DNA from: an uncultured Planctomycetota bacterium
GTDB taxonomy: Bacteria > Planctomycetota > Phycisphaerae > UBA1845 > Fen-1342
DNA: 64,000 nt
Direction: 5' to 3'
NCBI GenBank assembly: GCA_900696525.1
Contig: CAADGL010000011.1
Location: forward strand, 281,459-345,458
Shown: piece after piece, positions 9,007 to 18,005 of the stretch
Layout of the letters: each line of letters starts with the position of its first letter
Numbering within the stretch: the first letter of the stretch is position 1
The notes under the pieces: model-generated
Told to the model about the DNA's origin: nothing
Database searches by the model: none
What the model saw: the letters and a program-made list of their open reading frames with translations, nothing else
Program-made: the position numbers and the translations under genes

Positions 9007-9031
9007 CCGCCTCCTCACGGGCGCGGCTCGG
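9007..9031 (+). repeat. Copy of a 25-bp dispersed repeat (right arm of palindrome)
   Basis: Reads CCGCCTCCTCA...GCGGCTCGG. It forms the right inner arm of the element at 8928-9066. Confidence 0.6.
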
Positions 9032-9213
9032 CTCAGAAAGCGAACTGCACCAGTACCGGCAATCGGGCGATGGGCACGGGGGAACACCGGGCGACCAGCG
9101 ACCGCCTGAACGCGTTGACCGGCCTGCCGCCGCTGAGTACGTCGCGGTCTACAGCAGCGAAATCATCACGGATTGAGAAACGTCCCGCGGACCAGCGGCG
9201 GACCGACACCGCC

Positions 9214-9244
9214 TTGGCCTCGGAACCCGAGCTCATCATATAAT
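9214..9244 (+). promoter_or_regulatory. Candidate promoter of deacetylase gene
   Basis: A perfect TATAAT (9239-9244) is preceded by TTGGCC (9214-9219) with a 19-nt spacer, 57 nt ahead of the ATG at 9301. The -10 is strong and the spacing is at the long limit. Confidence 0.4.
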
Positions 9245-9300
9245 CGAGCCGGCGCAGCCCACGCCCTGTCGGCGCCGGCTGCGCTTATAGGACGGGCCGA

Positions 9301-10179
9301 ATGTCCGCCGCTGCGCTGAATGCCATCTCCGTCGACGTTGAAGACTGGCTCCAGTCGACGATCGACCCCGAACTGCCGCTGACCGACCGTTTTCACCACA
9401 GCACGCGCCTGGTGCTGGAGGCGTTCGCGAAGCGCGGCGTGAAGAGCACGTGCTTCATCCTTGGGCTGGCGGCGGAGAAGGCGCCCGGCCTGGTGCGCGA
9501 GATCCGGGCCGCCGGCCACGAGATTCAGAGCCACGGCTACGGCCACCGGCTGGTCTATACGCAGACGCCGGAGCAGTTCCGCCAGGACATCGACCGGGCG
9601 CGGAAGCTGCTCGAAGACCTGACGGGAGCGCGCATCACGGGCTACCGCGCGCCGGCGTTCTCGATCACCCGGCAGAACCTCTGGGCGCTCGACGTGCTGC
9701 TGGAGACCGGCCACGAGTACGACTCGTCGATCTTCCCGCTGCGGACGCGCCGCTACGGAATACCCGACGCTCCGCGCCACCCGCACCGCGCCCGCACGCC
9801 CGCCGGCAACCTCATCACCGAGCTTCCGGTCGCCTGCTACAACGTGTGGGGACGCCGGCTGCCCATCGGCGGCGGCGGGTACTTCCGCCTGTTCCCGTAC
9901 GGACTCATCCGCCGCGGCGTGCGCCAGATCAACACCGAGTCGCAGCCGGCGACGATCTACATGCATCCGTATGAGTACGACCCGATCGAGTTCGATCAGC
10001 TCGACTACCCCGTGCCGTGGAAAATGCGGCTGCACCAGGGGCTGGGCCGCCGGGGGTTCCCGGGGAAGATCGACCGGCTGCTGCTGGATTTCCGCTTCGG
10101 AACGATGGGCGAAGTGATCGGCTCGCTGGGCGAGCTGCCCGTTTACGACTACGGCGCAGGGGGCCAGCCCGCCGCGTAA
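9301..10179 (+). CDS. XrtA-locus type polysaccharide deacetylase
   Basis: A carbohydrate esterase family 4 (NodB homology) enzyme that removes N-acetyl groups from an extracellular polysaccharide. The metal-binding and catalytic residues are visible: Asp12 and Asp15 in VDVEDW, the H-x3-H of SHGYGH, RAPAFSI, and a late YMHPYEYDP. The VDVEDW start and the DUF3473-like C-terminal extension (residues about 215-292) are typical of deacetylases in exosortase/EPS loci of PEP-CTERM organisms. No signal peptide is seen. GGACGG precedes the ATG. It fits with the PEP-CTERM proteins elsewhere in the window, though no EPS cluster follows. Confidence 0.87.
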   Translation: MSAAALNAISVDVEDWLQSTIDPELPLTDRFHHSTRLVLEAFAKRGVKSTCFILGLAAEKAPGLVREIRAAGHEIQSHGYGHRLVYTQTPEQFRQDIDRARKLLEDLTGARITGYRAPAFSITRQNLWALDVLLETGHEYDSSIFPLRTRRYGIPDAPRHPHRARTPAGNLITELPVACYNVWGRRLPIGGGGYFRLFPYGLIRRGVRQINTESQPATIYMHPYEYDPIEFDQLDYPVPWKMRLHQGLGRRGFPGKIDRLLLDFRFGTMGEVIGSLGELPVYDYGAGGQPAA

Positions 10180-10308
10180 CGCGCCTGCGCCGATTCGCGC
10201 CGAAGCGTTCCACCGGGATTATCCGCGTCTCTTAAAATGGCCGCATGGAGGGTGCGCGGCGCGGCCGCGGGCCGCGGCCGAAGGGCCACCCTCGGAATGG
10301 GGGCGCTC

Positions 10309-10665
10309 ATGAGACGCGTTGCTGTACCCTGCGAAAAGGAGGCCCCAGCCTGGCCAGGGCACCGGCCTGATTGCTTTCGCTTTTTCGATGTCTGTGCCCA
10401 CTCCGGCCGTGTGCTCTCCGAGGAAGCCCACTGCGACTTCCCCGCCGACGCGGCCGAGCTGGCCGAGTGGCTCGACGAGGAAGGCGTCGACTGCGTCCTT
10501 GCGACGCGCGTCGATGACCTGCTGCGGCGCGACCTGGTCGAGCGCGGGGTCGCCGTGATCGCCGGCCAGTTCGGCACGAGCGCCCGCGCCATCGTCGCGC
10601 ACCACCTCGGCCGCCTCGCGGCCAGCGGCGAGAACATCCTCGATTACGCGGCGAGGTACCGCTGA
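10309..10665 (+). CDS. NifX/NifB-C-terminal-like (FeMo-cofactor family) small protein
   Basis: The 118-aa product begins with RVAVPCEKE and has the alternating pattern of the dinitrogenase iron-molybdenum cofactor fold (PF02579): a first strand, a variable loop, FRFFDV, then [38 protein letters not shown] split over two strand-helix units. Such orphan proteins can bind Fe-S or Mo-Fe-S clusters but also occur in non-diazotrophs with unknown roles. No nif genes are present. The ATG at 10309 directly precedes the first strand; a longer frame from 10237 has low-complexity sequence. The assignment rests on pattern recognition. Confidence 0.5.
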   Translation: MRRVAVPCEKEAPAWPGHRPDCFRFFDVCAHSGRVLSEEAHCDFPADAAELAEWLDEEGVDCVLATRVDDLLRRDLVERGVAVIAGQFGTSARAIVAHHLGRLAASGENILDYAARYR

Positions 10666-10748
10666 GGCACGGGAGCGGGGGCGGGGCACACCCGGCCTCG
10701 TCGGACGATGCCGGCGTTGATGGAAAGCGGATTGCGCGGAGGTGTGCC

Positions 10749-12437
10749 ATGCGTACTGCCAGAGCCGCTACAAACGAGCCTCGCACGACAACCACGGCGC
10801 GGCTGCGCGGACAGCGCCTGCTCCGCGACGCGATCGCCAACAAGGGCGCGGCCTTCACGGCGGCCGAGCGCGATGCGCTGGGGCTGCGCGGCCTGCTGCC
10901 GCCGGGGATGTTGACGATCCAGCAGCAGGTGGCGCTGGAGCTCGAGCACATCCGCGCCAAGCCGGACGATCTGGAGAAGCTGATCGGGCTGGCGGCGCTC
11001 CAGGGTCGCAACGAGACGCTGTTCTACCGCGTTTTGATCGAGAACTTGCCGGAGCTGATGCCGATCGTCTATACGCCGACCGTCGGCCTGGCCTGCCAGC
11101 GCTACAGCCACATCTTCCGCGAGCCGCGCGGGCTGTGGCTCACGCCCGAGGACAAGGACCGGCTGGCGGACGTGCTGAGAAACGCGCCGCACACGGACGT
11201 GCGGCTGATCGTGGTGACGGACAACGAGCGCATCCTTGGGCTTGGGGACCAGGGTGCGGGCGGCATGGGCATCCCGGTCGGCAAGATCGCGCTGTACTGC
11301 GCCGGAGCGGGTCTGCACCCGACCATGACGTTGCCGATCAGCCTGGACGTCGGCACTGACAACGCTGAGCTGCTCAACGACCCCTACTACCTCGGCTACC
11401 GCCAGCGCCGCCTGCGCGGCACCGCCTACGACGAGTTCATCGAGGCGTTCGTCGAAGCCGTCAAGGCGGTCTTCCCGCGGGCCGTGCTGCAATGGGAAGA
11501 CTTTCACAAGAACACCGCCTTTCGGCTGCTCGACCGCTATTGCCGGCGCATCCCGTCCTTCAACGACGACATCCAGGGGACGGCGGCGGTGACGCTCGCC
11601 GGCCTGATGTCCGCCATGCGCATCAAGGACGAGCGGCTGAGCGGGCAGCGCATCCTGTACTACGGGGCGGGGGCGGCGGCGATCGGGATCGCGCGCCTGG
11701 TGGCCACCGCCATGGCCGAGGAGGGAGCGGCGAGCGAGGCGGTGCGGCGGGCGCAGGTGTTCGTAGACAGCCGCGGGCTGCTGCACGAGGGGCGCGAGAT
11801 CCCCGATCCGCAGAAGCGGCCCTTTGCGCTGAGCGAGCGCGACCGCGAGGCGCTGGGGTTCCGCGGCGGCGGGCCGTGGGGCCTGGCTGAGGCCGTCGAG
11901 ACCTTCAAGCCCACGGTGCTGATCGGTGTGGCCGCGCAGCCGGGCAGCTTCGACGAGAAGCTGATCCGCACGATGGCGCGGCACGTGGAGCGCCCGATCA
12001 TCTTCCCGCTCAGCAACCCGACGTCGAAGTCGGAGTGCACGCCCGCGCAGGCCATCGCCTGGACCGGCGGCCGCGCCCTCATGGCCACGGGCAGTCCGTT
12101 CGCGCCGGTCGAGCACGCGGGCCGCACGCACACCGTCGGCCAGGGCAACAACGTGTTCATCTTCCCGGGCGTCGGACTGGGGGCGATCCTGGCGGAGGCG
12201 CACGAGATCAACGAACGCATGTTCCTGGCCGCGGCGCGCACCCTCGCCGGCTGCGTCAGCCGCGAGCGCCTCGCCGCCGGCGCGCTCTACCCGCATCAGA
12301 GCGAGCTGCGCGAGGCCAGTTGTCGCGTGGCCTGCGCCGTGATCGACGAAGCATGCCGCCAGAACGTCGGGCGCATGTTCTGCGGCGAGGAAATCGAGCC
12401 GGCGGTGCGCGCCGCGATGTGGTACCCGGACTACTGA
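10749..12437 (+). CDS. maeA: NAD-dependent malic enzyme
   Basis: Catalyses oxidative decarboxylation of L-malate to pyruvate with NAD reduction. The 562-aa length is that of the SfcA/MaeA and eukaryotic-like group. Visible motifs are [41 protein letters not shown], the divalent-metal site in [10 protein letters not shown] and FNDDIQGTA, a Rossmann fingerprint [14 protein letters not shown], and [15 protein letters not shown] strong GGAGGTG lies just before the ATG at 10749. It is flanked by the NifX-like gene and the heptose-type gene with gaps of about 80 nt, so co-transcription is possible but not shown. Confidence 0.95.
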   Translation: MRTARAATNEPRTTTTARLRGQRLLRDAIANKGAAFTAAERDALGLRGLLPPGMLTIQQQVALELEHIRAKPDDLEKLIGLAALQGRNETLFYRVLIENLPELMPIVYTPTVGLACQRYSHIFREPRGLWLTPEDKDRLADVLRNAPHTDVRLIVVTDNERILGLGDQGAGGMGIPVGKIALYCAGAGLHPTMTLPISLDVGTDNAELLNDPYYLGYRQRRLRGTAYDEFIEAFVEAVKAVFPRAVLQWEDFHKNTAFRLLDRYCRRIPSFNDDIQGTAAVTLAGLMSAMRIKDERLSGQRILYYGAGAAAIGIARLVATAMAEEGAASEAVRRAQVFVDSRGLLHEGREIPDPQKRPFALSERDREALGFRGGGPWGLAEAVETFKPTVLIGVAAQPGSFDEKLIRTMARHVERPIIFPLSNPTSKSECTPAQAIAWTGGRALMATGSPFAPVEHAGRTHTVGQGNNVFIFPGVGLGAILAEAHEINERMFLAAARTLAGCVSRERLAAGALYPHQSELREASCRVACAVIDEACRQNVGRMFCGEEIEPAVRAAMWYPDY

Positions 12438-12516
12438 GCGCGGTCGGCGCGGGCTTCAATATCCCGCCCCGCGGACGCCGATAACACCCGCGGACCTTCA
12501 GCGCCGCGGGACCCGG

Positions 12517-14244
12517 ATGAGCCTCGCCTTCCAACGCAAGATCGTCAACGCCGCCGCCCTGGCGCAGATGCTGCGCGAGCAGCGCGCCGCCGGGCGCAAG
12601 GTCGTGCAGTGTCACGGCTGCTTCGACATCGTGCATCCGGGCCACCTGCGCTACCTGCAAAGCGCCCGCCGCCTCGGCGACCTGCTGGTCGTGTCCCTCA
12701 CCGGCGACGCGAACGTTTCCAAGGGCCCCGATCGACCATACATCCCGCAGGACCTGCGGGCTGAGAACCTGGCGGCCCTTGAATTCGTCGACTGGGTGGT
12801 GATCGACCCCAACCCCACCGCTGCCGACCTCATCGCCCTCCTGCGCCCCGACGTCTACGTCAAAGGACGCGAGTACGCCTCCAGCGCCGACCCGCGATTC
12901 CTGCGCGAACGCGAGCTCGTCGAAAGCTACGGCGGCCGGGTGGTGTTTCACTCCGGCGAGGTGGTCTTCAGCTCGACGCGGCTCATCGAGGGCCTCCGCG
13001 ACGAGAACCGCCTCGAGGCCTGGCGGCTGCACGCGTTCTGCCGCCGCTGCGACATCAACCCCGCCGCCGTCGATTCCGTGCTCGAGCGCTTCTGCGAGGC
13101 GCCCGTGCTCGTCGTCGGCGACGTGATCCGCGAGCGCTACGTCTCCTGCGACACGAGCAATACGGCGGATGACGCCCCGATGCTGGCGCTGCAAAGCATC
13201 GGGGAGATGAGCTTCTGGGGCGGGGCGGCGGCCGTGGCGCTGCAACTCCAGGCGCTCGGCGCCGCGCCGTTCCTGCTGGCCGGCGTCGGCACGGACGGCG
13301 CTTCGCAAGCGCTGCGGCGGTTGTGCGAGCAGCAGCGGATCGCCTGCCACCTGCCCGTGACGCGCCGCCGGCTCGTGGCGGTCGACACGTTTCTCTCCGA
13401 CGACACGAAGGTGCTGCGTCTGAGCGACGGCGGGGCTTCGCCGGTGGAAAGCCGGGCCGAGACCGAGGCCTTCGGCGCGGTAGCCGAGCCGCTGCGGCGC
13501 GCGCGGCTCGTGCTCTGGTGCGATCACGGGTACGGCGCCGTGTCGCCCGGGCTGCTCTGGGCGGTGAACTCCTGCGCACAGCGCGGCGGCGCGATCATCG
13601 CGGGCCACGCGCCCGGACCGCGAGGCGACCTGGCCCGCCTGCGCGGCGCGCACCTGCTGGCCATGACCGAGCGCAAGCTGCGCACCGCGATGAACGACCT
13701 CGAATCCGGCCTCTCTTCCGTCGCCTGGCAATTGCTCAACCAGACCGGCGGCCGTATGGCGCTCGTCTCCATGCGCAAGCGCGGCCTGATCGGCTTCGAC
13801 GGCCGTCCCGCCGGCGCTCCCGCGCCATCCGGCGACGACGCGGAGACGGGCGCGCGTTTCACCCCGGACCGGTTGCGCACGGAGTTCGTCGAGTCCCTGG
13901 CCCGCGTGCAGGCCGACATGCTCGGCGCCGACGAGACGATTCTCGCGGTCGCCGGCCTGGCGCTCGCGGTCGGGGCGTCGCTGCCGCTGGCGATGTACCT
14001 GGCCGCGAACGCCGAGGCCCTGGCCGTCGAGCAGACCGGCCGCGCGACCGTGGCGCTCGAACAGCTCCGCCAGCGGCTCTTTCAGCGCGCCGAGCTGACC
14101 GCCGACAGCCGCTTTGTCCCGGAGCCGCGCTCGCCGGCCGCGACTCGCATGGCGACGGCCTCCGCGCTCCAGGCGCCGCACATCGTGCCGGCGGGCGCGG
14201 CGGACGCGGCAATCGCGTGCCGGGCGACGGAAGCGGCCCTGTGA
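12517..14244 (+). CDS. Heptose-type nucleotidyltransferase fused to degenerate PfkB kinase
   Basis: Residues about 10-165 are an RfaE/HldE-type nucleotidyltransferase with HPGH at 40-43, VKGREYA and STRLIE. It would transfer a nucleotide to a sugar phosphate, probably heptose 1-phosphate. Residues about 180-530 follow the PfkB fold of the HldE kinase domain. The order is opposite to E. coli HldE (kinase first). The catalytic GAGD motif reads GADE at 470-473, so the kinase base Asp is replaced by Glu and kinase activity is doubtful. The product probably serves LPS or capsule precursors. Its stop overlaps the GTG of the next gene, so it leads a three-gene operon. Confidence 0.75.
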   Translation: MSLAFQRKIVNAAALAQMLREQRAAGRKVVQCHGCFDIVHPGHLRYLQSARRLGDLLVVSLTGDANVSKGPDRPYIPQDLRAENLAALEFVDWVVIDPNPTAADLIALLRPDVYVKGREYASSADPRFLRERELVESYGGRVVFHSGEVVFSSTRLIEGLRDENRLEAWRLHAFCRRCDINPAAVDSVLERFCEAPVLVVGDVIRERYVSCDTSNTADDAPMLALQSIGEMSFWGGAAAVALQLQALGAAPFLLAGVGTDGASQALRRLCEQQRIACHLPVTRRRLVAVDTFLSDDTKVLRLSDGGASPVESRAETEAFGAVAEPLRRARLVLWCDHGYGAVSPGLLWAVNSCAQRGGAIIAGHAPGPRGDLARLRGAHLLAMTERKLRTAMNDLESGLSSVAWQLLNQTGGRMALVSMRKRGLIGFDGRPAGAPAPSGDDAETGARFTPDRLRTEFVESLARVQADMLGADETILAVAGLALAVGASLPLAMYLAANAEALAVEQTGRATVALEQLRQRLFQRAELTADSRFVPEPRSPAATRMATASALQAPHIVPAGAADAAIACRATEAAL

Positions 14245-15449
14245 ACGGCGCGCCTTCCCTCAGCGTCGTGCTCGCCACGCACAATCGCCGCGACGTCGTG
14301 CTTGCCACGCTCAACCGGCTGCGCGTGCCCGGTGTGCTGCCCGCGGCGCACGAGATCATCGTCGTGGACAACGCCTCGGCCGACGGCACGGCCGCCGCCC
14401 TGGCGCGGCACGACGTCCGCGCGATCCTGCTTCGGCGGAATCGCGGGGCCTGCGCCCGCGAGTACGGCCTGCGCTCCGCACGCGCGCCGCTCATCCTCAT
14501 GCTCGACGACGATTCCTTCCCGCGGCCCGGGTGCGTCGAGCGCATGGCCGAGCACTTCACGCGCCATCCGCGCCTCGCCGCCGCCAGCTTCCTCGCGCAC
14601 CTCCCCGACGGCTCGCAGGAATGCAGCGCCCTGCCGCACGTGTTCATCGGCTGCGGCGTCGGGCTGCGCACCGCGGCGCTGCGGGCCTGCGGCGGGCTCG
14701 ACCTCTCGTTCTTCATGGCGGCGGAGGAGTACGACCTGAGCTTCAAGCTGCTGGCGGGCGGCTGGGGCGTCGAGACGTTCGACGACCTGCACGTCGAGCA
14801 TCTGAAGTCGCCGGCCGGCCGCCGCTCCGACCGAATCGCCTGCTACGACATCCGCAACAACCTGCGTGTGGTCGCCCGCTACCTTGGCGGCGAGCACGCG
14901 GCCGCCTACCGCCACGACTGGATGCTGCGATATCGCTGGCTCGCCGAGCGGCACGGGCACGAGACCGCCAACGCCCGCGGTGAGCGCGCCGGGCGCTTCC
15001 GGGCGCTGATCGACTCCTGCACGCGCCAGCGCCGCCTGCCGCCGTGGGCGCTCGAAGGCGTATTCGGCTGGTCGGCGATCGAACGCCGCCTGCGGGCGCT
15101 GGCGGAGAGCGGCGCGCGGCGGATCGTGCTGGCGGACTGGGGCAAGAACGTGTACGCGTTCGTGCGCGGGGCGCGGGCTGCGGGCCTGGAGATCTGCGCC
15201 ATCGCGGACGACCGCTTCGCGGCGCCGGGGCGCTGCTACCGCGGCCTGCCGATCGTACAGGTCGACGAGGCGCTCGGCCTTGCGGTTCATGCCTGGGTCG
15301 TCAGCAACACCTCTTTTGTTCACGCCGACGTGACCGCGGCCGCCCTGCGGGCGCGCACTCCCCTGCCCGTTCTGAACTGGTACGGCCTGGCCCGGTCGGA
15401 TAGCCTGTCGGCAGTGCGGCGAAGCGCCGCGCTGCACGCTCATGGCTGA
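14241..15449 (+). CDS. GT2 glycosyltransferase with C-terminal Rossmann-like domain
   Basis: Residues 5-260 form a GT-A family 2 fold: LSVVLATHNRR, IIVVDNASADGT, and the metal-binding DDD at 89-91 (LMLDDDSFP), with AAEEYDLSFKLLAGG as the acceptor-side ED-type motif. Residues about 290-385 form an alpha/beta unit (RIVLADWGKNVYAFVRGA, AIADDRF, AWVVSNTSF) resembling a nucleotide-binding Rossmann domain. The GTG start at 14241 overlaps the previous stop as GTGA; the frame extends far upstream but that part is a shadow of the preceding gene. It likely adds a sugar to a surface glycan. The donor is unknown. Confidence 0.8.
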   Translation: MNGAPSLSVVLATHNRRDVVLATLNRLRVPGVLPAAHEIIVVDNASADGTAAALARHDVRAILLRRNRGACAREYGLRSARAPLILMLDDDSFPRPGCVERMAEHFTRHPRLAAASFLAHLPDGSQECSALPHVFIGCGVGLRTAALRACGGLDLSFFMAAEEYDLSFKLLAGGWGVETFDDLHVEHLKSPAGRRSDRIACYDIRNNLRVVARYLGGEHAAAYRHDWMLRYRWLAERHGHETANARGERAGRFRALIDSCTRQRRLPPWALEGVFGWSAIERRLRALAESGARRIVLADWGKNVYAFVRGARAAGLEICAIADDRFAAPGRCYRGLPIVQVDEALGLAVHAWVVSNTSFVHADVTAAALRARTPLPVLNWYGLARSDSLSAVRRSAALHAHG

Positions 15450-16023
15450 CGCGCACCACACCCCGGATACGTCGCAAGGCGCCGCATCGCCCGCCGCTTC
15501 GCCGCCCCGCGCCGGGTCTCAGCCGTTCGCCGGGACTCAGCGGCCCGCCGCGTCATCAGACACGGCGATCGTGCTCTTCGACGGGGCCTGCAATCTCTGC
15601 GGCGGGTTCGTGCGCTTCATCATCCGCCGCGACCGGGCGGCGCGCTTCCGGTTCGCGCCGCTGCAATCCGCCGAGGCGCGCGACCTGCTCGCGGCGCACG
15701 AGCCGGGTCGGACCGCACGCGGCAACGTCACTGCAAAACCCAGCACCGCAGATCAGGACGCCGTCCCCGCCCGAATGCTCGACACGGTCGTGCTCTTGCA
15801 GGGCGGCCAGGTGCACGTGCGCAGCGGCGCGGCGCTGCGCATCCTGCGGCGGCTCGGTTTCCCGTGGTCGATGCTGAGCATCCTGCTGGCCGTGCCGCGC
15901 CCGGTCCGCGATGCGATCTACGATTGGATCGCGCGGCGGCGCTACCGCTGGTTCGGCCGGCGTGACTCCTGCGCGGTCCCGCCGGCGTTGCGCAGCCGCT
16001 TCCTCGACCTTGGCGACGACTGA
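15442..16023 (+). CDS. DCC family thiol-disulfide oxidoreductase-like protein
   Basis: A DUF393/DCC protein. The signature DGACNLC (residues about 48-54) carries the paired cysteines of a thioredoxin-like site, followed by the conserved FAPLQS and, near the end, RYRWFGRR. The first 40 residues are Ala/Pro/Ser-rich and probably disordered; an internal start is possible. The family is usually 120-140 aa, so the extra length is this tail plus an insertion around residues 95-110. Its ATG overlaps the glycosyltransferase stop by eight bases, so it is the last gene of that operon. Substrates are unknown. Confidence 0.8.
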   Translation: MADAHHTPDTSQGAASPAASPPRAGSQPFAGTQRPAASSDTAIVLFDGACNLCGGFVRFIIRRDRAARFRFAPLQSAEARDLLAAHEPGRTARGNVTAKPSTADQDAVPARMLDTVVLLQGGQVHVRSGAALRILRRLGFPWSMLSILLAVPRPVRDAIYDWIARRRYRWFGRRDSCAVPPALRSRFLDLGDD

Positions 16024-16145
16024 ACTTCGACCGACATCGGCAGCGGACGTGAGCATTCCGGTCGAGAGTCTCCCCGCCTGGTCCGGCGCGGGGGGCCGGG
16101 CTGCGCGGAATGTCTGGAGAATGCCCCGGCCGCGGGAGTATCGGC

Positions 16146-16700
16146 CTAGTCGAACAGGAAGATCGCGGCCGCCACGACGCAGGTCCAGAGGCCGTTCTTG
16201 TCTCCCTCGGCCGTCTGCACGACGTGGCGGGTGTGCACGATCTGGCCGCTCATGCGGTAGATTTCGCGGCGCTTGTCGTAGTCGGCGTCGGCATCGAACT
16301 CGACTCCGACGGTGGAGGCGAGCATGCTGGCGGCCATGTCCTCGACAAAGTCGCCGACCTTGCGCTCAGTCATTCCGAAGCCGTGGTGCTCGGAGATGTA
16401 GCCGTAGTGGGCGTCGCCGGCGGGAAGGGCGAGGCCGATGCCGGCGGAGATGAGGCGGTTGGGCTCGTTGGTGCGCTCCTCGGCCATGACGCAGAAGGTG
16501 ATCTGGCCGGGGATGAGCTCCCTGAGTCCAAGGCGCGGCGAGACGATCTTGCAGCGCTGAGGGAATATGCTCGAGACGCGCACCAGGTTGCACTGCGCAA
16601 TGCCCGCGTCGCGCAGGGCGACCTCGAAGGATTGCAGGTTGTTACGGTGCTTGCCCATGCCGCGCGTGAAGAACATGCGCGAGGGGACCATTCCAGCCAT
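16146..16700 (-). CDS. pdaD: Pyruvoyl-dependent arginine decarboxylase
   Basis: Converts arginine to agmatine, the first step of one polyamine route. The proenzyme self-cleaves between two serines, leaving a pyruvoyl group on the new N terminus; here the site is VSSIFP with Ser43-Ser44. The GLRELIPGQ stretch, MAEERTNEP and YGYISEHHG match the archaeal PvlArgDC family. The length of 184 aa is normal. ATG 16700 follows a purine-rich AAAGGGGG; a TTG one codon earlier is possible. The gene is monocistronic, converges on the DCC gene, and has its own -10 TATAAT upstream. No agmatine-processing gene is nearby. Confidence 0.93.
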   Translation of the reverse strand: MAGMVPSRMFFTRGMGKHRNNLQSFEVALRDAGIAQCNLVRVSSIFPQRCKIVSPRLGLRELIPGQITFCVMAEERTNEPNRLISAGIGLALPAGDAHYGYISEHHGFGMTERKVGDFVEDMAASMLASTVGVEFDADADYDKRREIYRMSGQIVHTRHVVQTAEGDKNGLWTCVVAAAIFLFD

Positions 16701-16806
16701 CAAGCATCCCCCTTTCCGCGGACGACCGTCCGTCGAAGGAGCCAGTTCACTTCATACCCGCGATCAGATTGACAAGCCACGCCAGGCGCCGATTGCGAAG
16801 GGGCGG

Positions 16807-16834
16807 ATTATAGCACCTGCAAGGTTCGCAACAA
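16807..16834 (-). promoter_or_regulatory. Candidate promoter of arginine decarboxylase gene
   Basis: On the minus strand a perfect TATAAT (16812-16807) is preceded after 16 nt by TTGTTG (16834-16829). The leader to the ATG at 16700 would be about 100 nt. The remainder of the gap up to 17105 shows no gene. Confidence 0.45.
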
Positions 16835-17105
16835 CCGCCGCCGCTGATTTCGCCACGGCCGCCGGTCGCGCTGGCCGAACCGCCCGCCGAATTGGATAGT
16901 GGGTGTGGGGAGCCTTGGGCGAGCGGCCCGCCGGGGTCGCTCACGACGGCGAGCGGGCACGAACGCCGGTCCGCCGTGTCTCCGGGGGAGAAGGACGCGC
17001 ATGACGAGCCGGTGCGCCCCGCGCGGGGAGCCGGCTCGTCATGACTTTCGCGGCTCGGGCCGCTTGTCGTTCGCGAGCCGGCTGCGCCGGGTTAACATCC
17101 CCCGT

Positions 17106-18005
17106 GTGCCGACGCGCCTGGGCCAGCTCGAAGGACGCGTCACCGTCGCCGACGGCGCCTGGAGCACCGCGCTGCGCGAGCGCGGCATTCCCGCTGGGGT
17201 TCCTGCCGAAGTCGCCTGCCTGACACACCCGCAGGCCGTCGAGCAACTGGCGCGCGACTACGTCGCCGCCGGCGCCCGCGTCCTCACGACCAACACCTTC
17301 GCCGCGAACCGGCTCGCCTGGGCGCACTGGGGCCGCGACGACTGGCGTCAGGTCAACGAAGCGGCCGTCGGCCTGGCGCGCCGCGCCGCCGGCAAGGGCG
17401 TGCTCGTCGCCGGCAGCATCGGCCCCAGCGGCAAGCTGGTCGCGGTCCGCGAGGCTCCCGAGTCGGAGCTGGCGGCAGCCTTCGCCGAGCAGGCCCGCAC
17501 GCTCGAGGCCGGCGGAGCGGACCTGGTCGTCCTGGAGACGTTCACCGAGCTGGCCGAGGCGCGGCTGGCGCTGCGAGCCGTGCTCGAAGCCGTCGCCCTG
17601 CCCGTCGTCGTCTCGCTCTCGTTCAGCACCGGTCCGCAGCGGACCCAGACGCTCATGGGCGCCGAGGCCGGCGCCTGCGCCGCGACCCTGGAGCAGGACG
17701 GCGCCGACGCAGCCGGCTGCAACTGCGGCGCGGGCATCGAGCATGCCCTGCCCACCGTCGTCGCGCTGCGGGCCAACACGCGCCTGCCGCTGTGGGTCAA
17801 GCCCAGTGTCGGCCTGCCCGATCTCCACGCCGGCCGCGCCGTGTATTCGCAGACGCCCGATAGCTTCGCCGCTCATGCGCCCCGGCTGGTGGAGGCGGGC
17901 GCGAACGTGATCGGCGGGTGCTGCGGCGCGGGGCCCGATCACATCCGCCGCCTCGCCACGCTCGTTCAGCCCGAGCGGCGCCCGGCGTCGCGGGGCGGAC
18001 GATAG
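17106..18005 (+). CDS. Homocysteine S-methyltransferase family protein
   Basis: A TIM-barrel zinc methyltransferase related to MmuM and the N-terminal module of MetH. It would methylate homocysteine (from S-methylmethionine, AdoMet or betaine). The three zinc-binding cysteines are present: Cys207 in GCNCGAG and Cys272/Cys273 in GGCCGAG. DGAWSTAL and TNTFAANR match the conserved N-terminal strands. The GTG at 17106 is preferred because it directly precedes TRLGQLEGRVTVADGA; the longer frame upstream is compositionally odd. At 299 aa it is a stand-alone enzyme rather than part of MetH. Confidence 0.87.
   Translation: MPTRLGQLEGRVTVADGAWSTALRERGIPAGVPAEVACLTHPQAVEQLARDYVAAGARVLTTNTFAANRLAWAHWGRDDWRQVNEAAVGLARRAAGKGVLVAGSIGPSGKLVAVREAPESELAAAFAEQARTLEAGGADLVVLETFTELAEARLALRAVLEAVALPVVVSLSFSTGPQRTQTLMGAEAGACAATLEQDGADAAGCNCGAGIEHALPTVVALRANTRLPLWVKPSVGLPDLHAGRAVYSQTPDSFAAHAPRLVEAGANVIGGCCGAGPDHIRRLATLVQPERRPASRGGR

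Larger units (their letters stand above)
8928..9066. mobile_element. MITE-like palindromic element with 10-bp flanking direct repeats
   Basis: The core (8939-9055) is an imperfect inverted repeat. Outer arms TACTGGTGCAG pair with CTGCACCAGTA. Inner arms CCGAGCCGCGCCCG (from 8956) pair with CGGGCGCGGCTCGG (to 9031), followed by GGAAGCGG against CCGCCTCC. CGGCAATCGG occurs perfectly on both sides (8928-8937 and 9057-9066), as expected for a target-site duplication. No ORF lies inside. It sits in the 430-nt gap between kdsB and the deacetylase gene; the rest of the gap holds one candidate promoter and nothing else recognisable. Confidence 0.55.

Noticed and set aside
10237..10308. Upstream extension of the NifX-like gene to 10237
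   Set aside because: The added residues are Arg/Gly/Ala-rich and precede the first conserved strand; the ATG at 10309 is better placed.
13323..14240. Long plus-strand reading frame upstream of the GT2 start
   Set aside because: Arg/Ala-rich shadow of the heptose-type gene in another frame; the GTGA overlap marks the true GT2 start.
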